Both the position numbers and the translations under genes were made by a program. A stretch of 64,000 bases of DNA, from positions 434,001 to 498,000 of the forward strand of contig WACJ01000076.1 in assembly GCA_008973525.1 (NCBI GenBank). Direction: 5' to 3'. This DNA is from Stenopsyche tienmushanensis (lineage: Eukaryota; Arthropoda; Insecta; Trichoptera; Stenopsychidae). The notes under the pieces are model-generated. The model was given only the letters and a program-made list of their open reading frames with translations, was not told where the DNA came from and ran no database searches. This document shows positions 61,215-64,000 of this stretch, one piece after another (within the stretch, counting starts at the first letter, position 1; every line of letters begins with the position of its first letter).

Positions 61215-62789
61215 TCATTTCTGATGCAGGCCGTTTGTTAGGCCGTAATAGGGTCGATTTTTCGATTTGGAGCAGAAGCCGGAGGCGTTCGAGTCGGCGG
61301 GGTCGATCTGCTGGTCGAGGATGTCGCCCTCCTTGTCTTGGTGGGCGGTCATGTGGCGCGTTAGGTGGTGGCGCTCCCTGAAGCTCTCCGCGCAGACGGG
61401 GCATTTGAGCTTGTCTTCGCGCTTCCTCCTCGAGGCGTCGTACGCGACTTCGCTCTTGTGGTGCGATCGCATGTGGTAGACGAGGTCCGAAGTCATCCGA
61501 AAGCTGATGTTGCATTTGGCGCAGACGTTCTGGGCCGGCAGCGACAGCGTGGCCAGCGTCGGCGGCAGCAGCGTGCTGAGGATCGCCGCCGCGGGGTTGC
61601 GGATCATCTCCGTCTGCTGGGGGAACTTGAGGAACTCGGCGCCGTGGTGGTGGAAGTTCTGCACGGGAAAGCCGTACGGGGAGCCGCCCGTCTGCAGATA
61701 GGGGGACATCTCCGGGCGAAAGGGCAGCAGGTGTCCGAACTTGGCGTTCGAGTGCGTAAAATGGAGATGCTTCTCGCTCTCGTTCTTCTCCATGGCGGCG
61801 TAGTTGGGCGGCGATGACTTCCTGAAGTGGGGGCTCTCCGGGCTCGTCGGGTGGTTCTGTTCCGCGGCGAAGTGACTCTGATATGTGTGCAGGTTCTGAG
61901 ATTTGAAGAAAGCGTGAGAGGAAGACAGGAAGGGATGGTTCGGAGGGACGAGGGACTTGAACGGGGGGCTCTTGGAGAAGAGGGCGTTGATCGCGGGAGG
62001 GCTCGAAGCCGCCAGGGGGGGACTCAGCGAGTTCTGGTAGCTGAGGTTGTCGGGGCTCTCCGAGTGCTCCGGCGAGGCGGCCGGCGCTCCGTTCTGGTGG
62101 GAGTTGGAGACCTTCGTGAAGGCGCTCCGCGGGGCCGAGTCGGGGTACCTCGGCGAGTACTTGTCGAGGTCGCAGGCGGACCTCGCCTGAGAGATGAGGG
62201 ACGGGTCGTCGAATACCTTGTTTCTGTAAGGAGACTCGTGGACGACGCGCACGGGCCTCGAGAAGCTCTCCGCCGAGTCGGGGCGGCTCCTCGACATGTC
62301 GGAGACGTCCGAGTCGCTGAGGACGCTCTTCGTCGCGAACTCGTCCGTCCCGACGTCGATGTTGTGGTCCTGGTCGCTCGGGGAGGCGCTGTCGTCGCGC
62401 CGCCGGTACCTGTCCGCGTAGCACGTCGACGTCGACAGATCGGTCACCTTGAGATCGTCGGTCTCGCGGGAGCCGCGCGCCCGCTCGGGGCCCCTCTTGA
62501 ACCCGTCCGCCTCCTGCCGGAGGCTCGCGTAGTGGCCCTCGGCGAAGATGTGCTTCGACATGCGGAGCTGCTTCTCGAGCTGCTTCTGCTTCATCTTCTC
62601 GTCGGGCATCATCAGGAAGGCGACGTCGAAGGAGCGCTTCGCCGATCTGCCCTGGCAGACGCCGTACTGCGCCTCCGCCCTCGCCCGGCAGTCCAGTCCC
62701 TCCGGCTCGTCGACGGCGCCCTGCGGGGGCGCCTTCAGGTCCGGCGTCGACTGGTCCCCGCGCCCCAACTTTTGGATGTCCATTGTCAT
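61215..62789 (-). CDS. C2H2 zinc-finger protein, PRDM8/ZNF488-type fingers, single exon
   Basis: Uninterrupted 524-codon frame. Two fingers of the form CX2CX12HX3H lie near the C-terminus: C423/C426/H439/H443, and C463/C466/H479/H483 followed by a TAHQDK tail. The stretches CAKCNISFRMTSDLVYHM and CPVCAESFRERHHLTRHM closely resemble the terminal fingers of vertebrate PRDM8 and ZNF488 as I remember them. Those proteins are nuclear transcriptional regulators, and PRDM8 acts as a repressor in neurons. No PR/SET domain is present. The middle (about 110-400) is low-complexity, rich in Ser, Pro, His and Asn. Residues 54-60 (FDVAFLM) resemble a Groucho-binding eh1 motif and are followed by a charged, probably helical segment (63-82). 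The start is supported by an in-frame TGA two codons upstream; ATG at codon 3 (ACAATGG) has the better context. Base composition is far more GC-rich than the surroundings. Long ORFs in overlapping and opposite frames are by-products of this. The protein call is firm; orthology is inferred without a search. Confidence 0.93.
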   Translation of the reverse strand: MTMDIQKLGRGDQSTPDLKAPPQGAVDEPEGLDCRARAEAQYGVCQGRSAKRSFDVAFLMMPDEKMKQKQLEKQLRMSKHIFAEGHYASLRQEADGFKRGPERARGSRETDDLKVTDLSTSTCYADRYRRRDDSASPSDQDHNIDVGTDEFATKSVLSDSDVSDMSRSRPDSAESFSRPVRVVHESPYRNKVFDDPSLISQARSACDLDKYSPRYPDSAPRSAFTKVSNSHQNGAPAASPEHSESPDNLSYQNSLSPPLAASSPPAINALFSKSPPFKSLVPPNHPFLSSSHAFFKSQNLHTYQSHFAAEQNHPTSPESPHFRKSSPPNYAAMEKNESEKHLHFTHSNAKFGHLLPFRPEMSPYLQTGGSPYGFPVQNFHHHGAEFLKFPQQTEMIRNPAAAILSTLLPPTLATLSLPAQNVCAKCNISFRMTSDLVYHMRSHHKSEVAYDASRRKREDKLKCPVCAESFRERHHLTRHMTAHQDKEGDILDQQIDPADSNASGFCSKSKNRPYYGLTNGLHQK

Positions 62790-62918
62790 CGTTCACTCGG
62801 ACTCACTGAACTTTGAAAGTTAACATAGTTCGCGCACGCGAGTGAGGTGGAGGGCGGGTGCGACGCGCTCGACGCGCGAGAGAACACTGTCAAATGCGGC
62901 GGACGCGAGGGTGCCCAG

Positions 62919-62925
62919 TTTTATA
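62919..62925 (-). promoter_or_regulatory. TATA box of the zinc-finger gene
   Basis: TATAAAA on the minus strand, about 130 bp upstream of the start codon in an otherwise GC-rich stretch. An initiator-like ACAGTG lies about 37 bp downstream (A near 62888), slightly farther than usual, so the exact transcription start is uncertain. A 5' UTR of roughly 100 nt is implied. Confidence 0.6.
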
Positions 62926-63017
62926 CGCGCCGCTTCGGTCTCGCCCCACCGCGCGAACTTTCGGGGGCGTCGCCTCTCTCGGCGAATCGCAGGCCCGGGG
63001 GGTGGAGACGACCACCC

Positions 63018-63029
63018 ATTGGAGCCAAT
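63018..63029. promoter_or_regulatory. Inverted CCAAT pair upstream of the zinc-finger gene
   Basis: ATTGGAGCCAAT is a perfect 12-bp palindrome that places a CCAAT box on each strand about 100 bp upstream of the TATA box. This is a plausible proximal promoter element for an NF-Y-like factor. The assignment rests on motif and position only. Confidence 0.4.
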
Positions 63030-63089
63030 AACAGATTTAACGGGCCCTTATCGCCCGGAGTCGGGGGTCGAACGACACTTTTATAATAA

Positions 63090-64000
63090 AAATAATGATA
63101 TAGCCGCGATGATGCTCGCCGGATTTCGCAATGCTCTTTCGACTCCAAACTTCAAACTTATTTTATTAAATTCGATAATACCGATCTTAAAACATTATAG
63201 GCCGCAATTATTTTTAAAAACATAATGATTTTCAAATTTGAATTAATCAATTTTTTTAAAAAAATCCTCAAATACAAATATAAAAGATTTTTAAAATTCA
63301 ATAATAAATATTGCTAAATTTACAATAATATAAATATATAATTGAAAATAATTAACACCGTTGTATTATTGAATTGAAATAATAGACGTTTTCATCTAAA
63401 AATAATACAATTCCACGACAAAAGAGTCAGTGGGACAATCATATTTTAAGTGACTGGCGAAAGATACAGATATATTAAAATAATAGTATTAAGAAAGGCC
63501 CTCATGTTGGCAGCGAATCGGATGATAAATGACCGGATTTCGCAGAGAAAAAGATATGGCAGAAGCTCGCGGTGACATTAAAGTGCCGAGATTTTTATAC
63601 TTCGAAACGATTATTAGCATTCTCCGGACGGATGTACGACTCCCGTGGTTATATTAAACAATCACAAAATCGTCCAATATATTCTGGAGCAGATTTAATA
63701 GACGTCATATTACAATTTTAAAAAAATCGTTCCAATATTGCTTAGTTTACATTTTGAATAAGGAAATAATTTATTTCAAAAAAAAGTATTGATTGCATTC
63801 CAAATAAAATAGTATAATCTTATTAAATTGCATATTTTTTATTTCATAATATATTGTGCCCAAAACTTGCTATATATTAAAGCAATGATAAAACAAGCAA
63901 ATAAGTAAAACGTGTGTTGACATCTAAACACAATTACAATAATGATGATCATATTCCATCAAATAAAATTTAAAAAACTTTCATAAGCACATTTTAGGCA
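63090..64000. other. Upstream flank, AT-rich, nothing recognised
   Basis: Composition returns to AT-rich just above the promoter. No coding frame, RNA gene or repeat related to the others was seen, apart from a balanced patch at 63420-63660. Confidence 0.4.

Larger units (their letters stand above)
62790..63080 (-). promoter_or_regulatory. GC/CpG-rich 5' UTR and promoter region
   Basis: The high GC and CpG density of the zinc-finger exon continues about 290 bp upstream of the start codon and then falls abruptly to the AT-rich background near 63080. The segment contains the TATA box and the CCAAT pair. Short ORFs here on both strands have no recognisable domain and are treated as chance products of the GC-rich sequence. 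Confidence 0.6.

Noticed and set aside
61195..62796. 533-codon minus-strand frame overlapping the zinc-finger gene
   Set aside because: Arg/Pro/Gly-rich translation typical of an out-of-frame reading of GC-rich coding DNA; the 524-codon frame carries the intact zinc fingers.
61827..62816. 329-codon plus-strand frame opposite the zinc-finger gene
   Set aside because: Antisense shadow caused by GC-rich codon use; its translation is Arg/Val/Gly/Leu-rich with no domain.

Overview
This is a strongly AT-rich eukaryotic window. Its mobile-element fossils (many mariner and Tc1-like copies, an RTE-type retrotransposon with a GAT-repeat tail, hAT and pogo-like remnants) and one intronless zinc-finger gene point to an insect. 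A hemipteran or similar lineage would fit, but that is a guess. No tRNA, rRNA, CRISPR array or prokaryotic operon was seen.

The only confident protein-coding gene is at the right end, on the minus strand (61215-62789). It is a 524-residue C2H2 zinc-finger protein with two C-terminal fingers of the PRDM8/ZNF488 type, encoded in one uninterrupted, very GC-rich block. It has an in-frame stop just before its start codon, a TATA box and an inverted CCAAT pair upstream, and a possible poly(A) signal downstream. The 60 kb on its 3' side is a gene desert. A weaker gene candidate lies at 22.3-23.1 kb on the plus strand: two short cysteine-containing exon-like segments with good splice signals, followed by an acceptor-donor junction that looks like a recursive splice site.

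The desert is a layered graveyard of DNA transposons. (1) The most abundant family, called GTGCG here, has at least six copies with recognisable ends (about 160-940 bp) and several fragments at 2.1, 4.8, 10.3, 18.3, 23.9, 25.6, 26.7, 33.2, 39.0, 47.5 and 53.4 kb. It has terminal inverted repeats reading TACACTYAAAC, TA target duplications and hairpins just inside the ends, and no coding capacity was seen. One copy sits exactly at a TA inside the transposase of another element, which dates the insertions relative to each other. (2) A Tc1/mariner-type element with an NGYVNKQN-like motif (20.4, 25.5, 26.4 kb) and its short relatives (40.9, 44.5, 56.1 kb). (3) A mariner with inverted repeats ending near CGTGTTTGTCRGCCATTTTG (8.2, 11.5, 53.8, 58.1 kb); two copies share the same unusual rearrangement. 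(4) Other mariner fragments (17.3, 28.6, 32.2, 34.4, 43.9 kb) and Tc1-like fragments (2.8, 3.6, 14.6 kb). (5) A 211-bp pogo-like MITE with intact TA duplications at 46.9 kb. (6) An approximately 300-bp dispersed repeat at 0, 15.0, 40.3 and 54.3 kb, and a 121-bp tandem dimer at 9.6 and, inverted, 29.2 kb.

Between the repeats are islands of more balanced base composition (for example 4.1, 12.4, 13.6, 30.0, 41.8, 55.5, 59.1 and 60.1 kb) with no recognisable protein. They are plausible regulatory elements of the zinc-finger gene or of genes outside the window; this is inference only.
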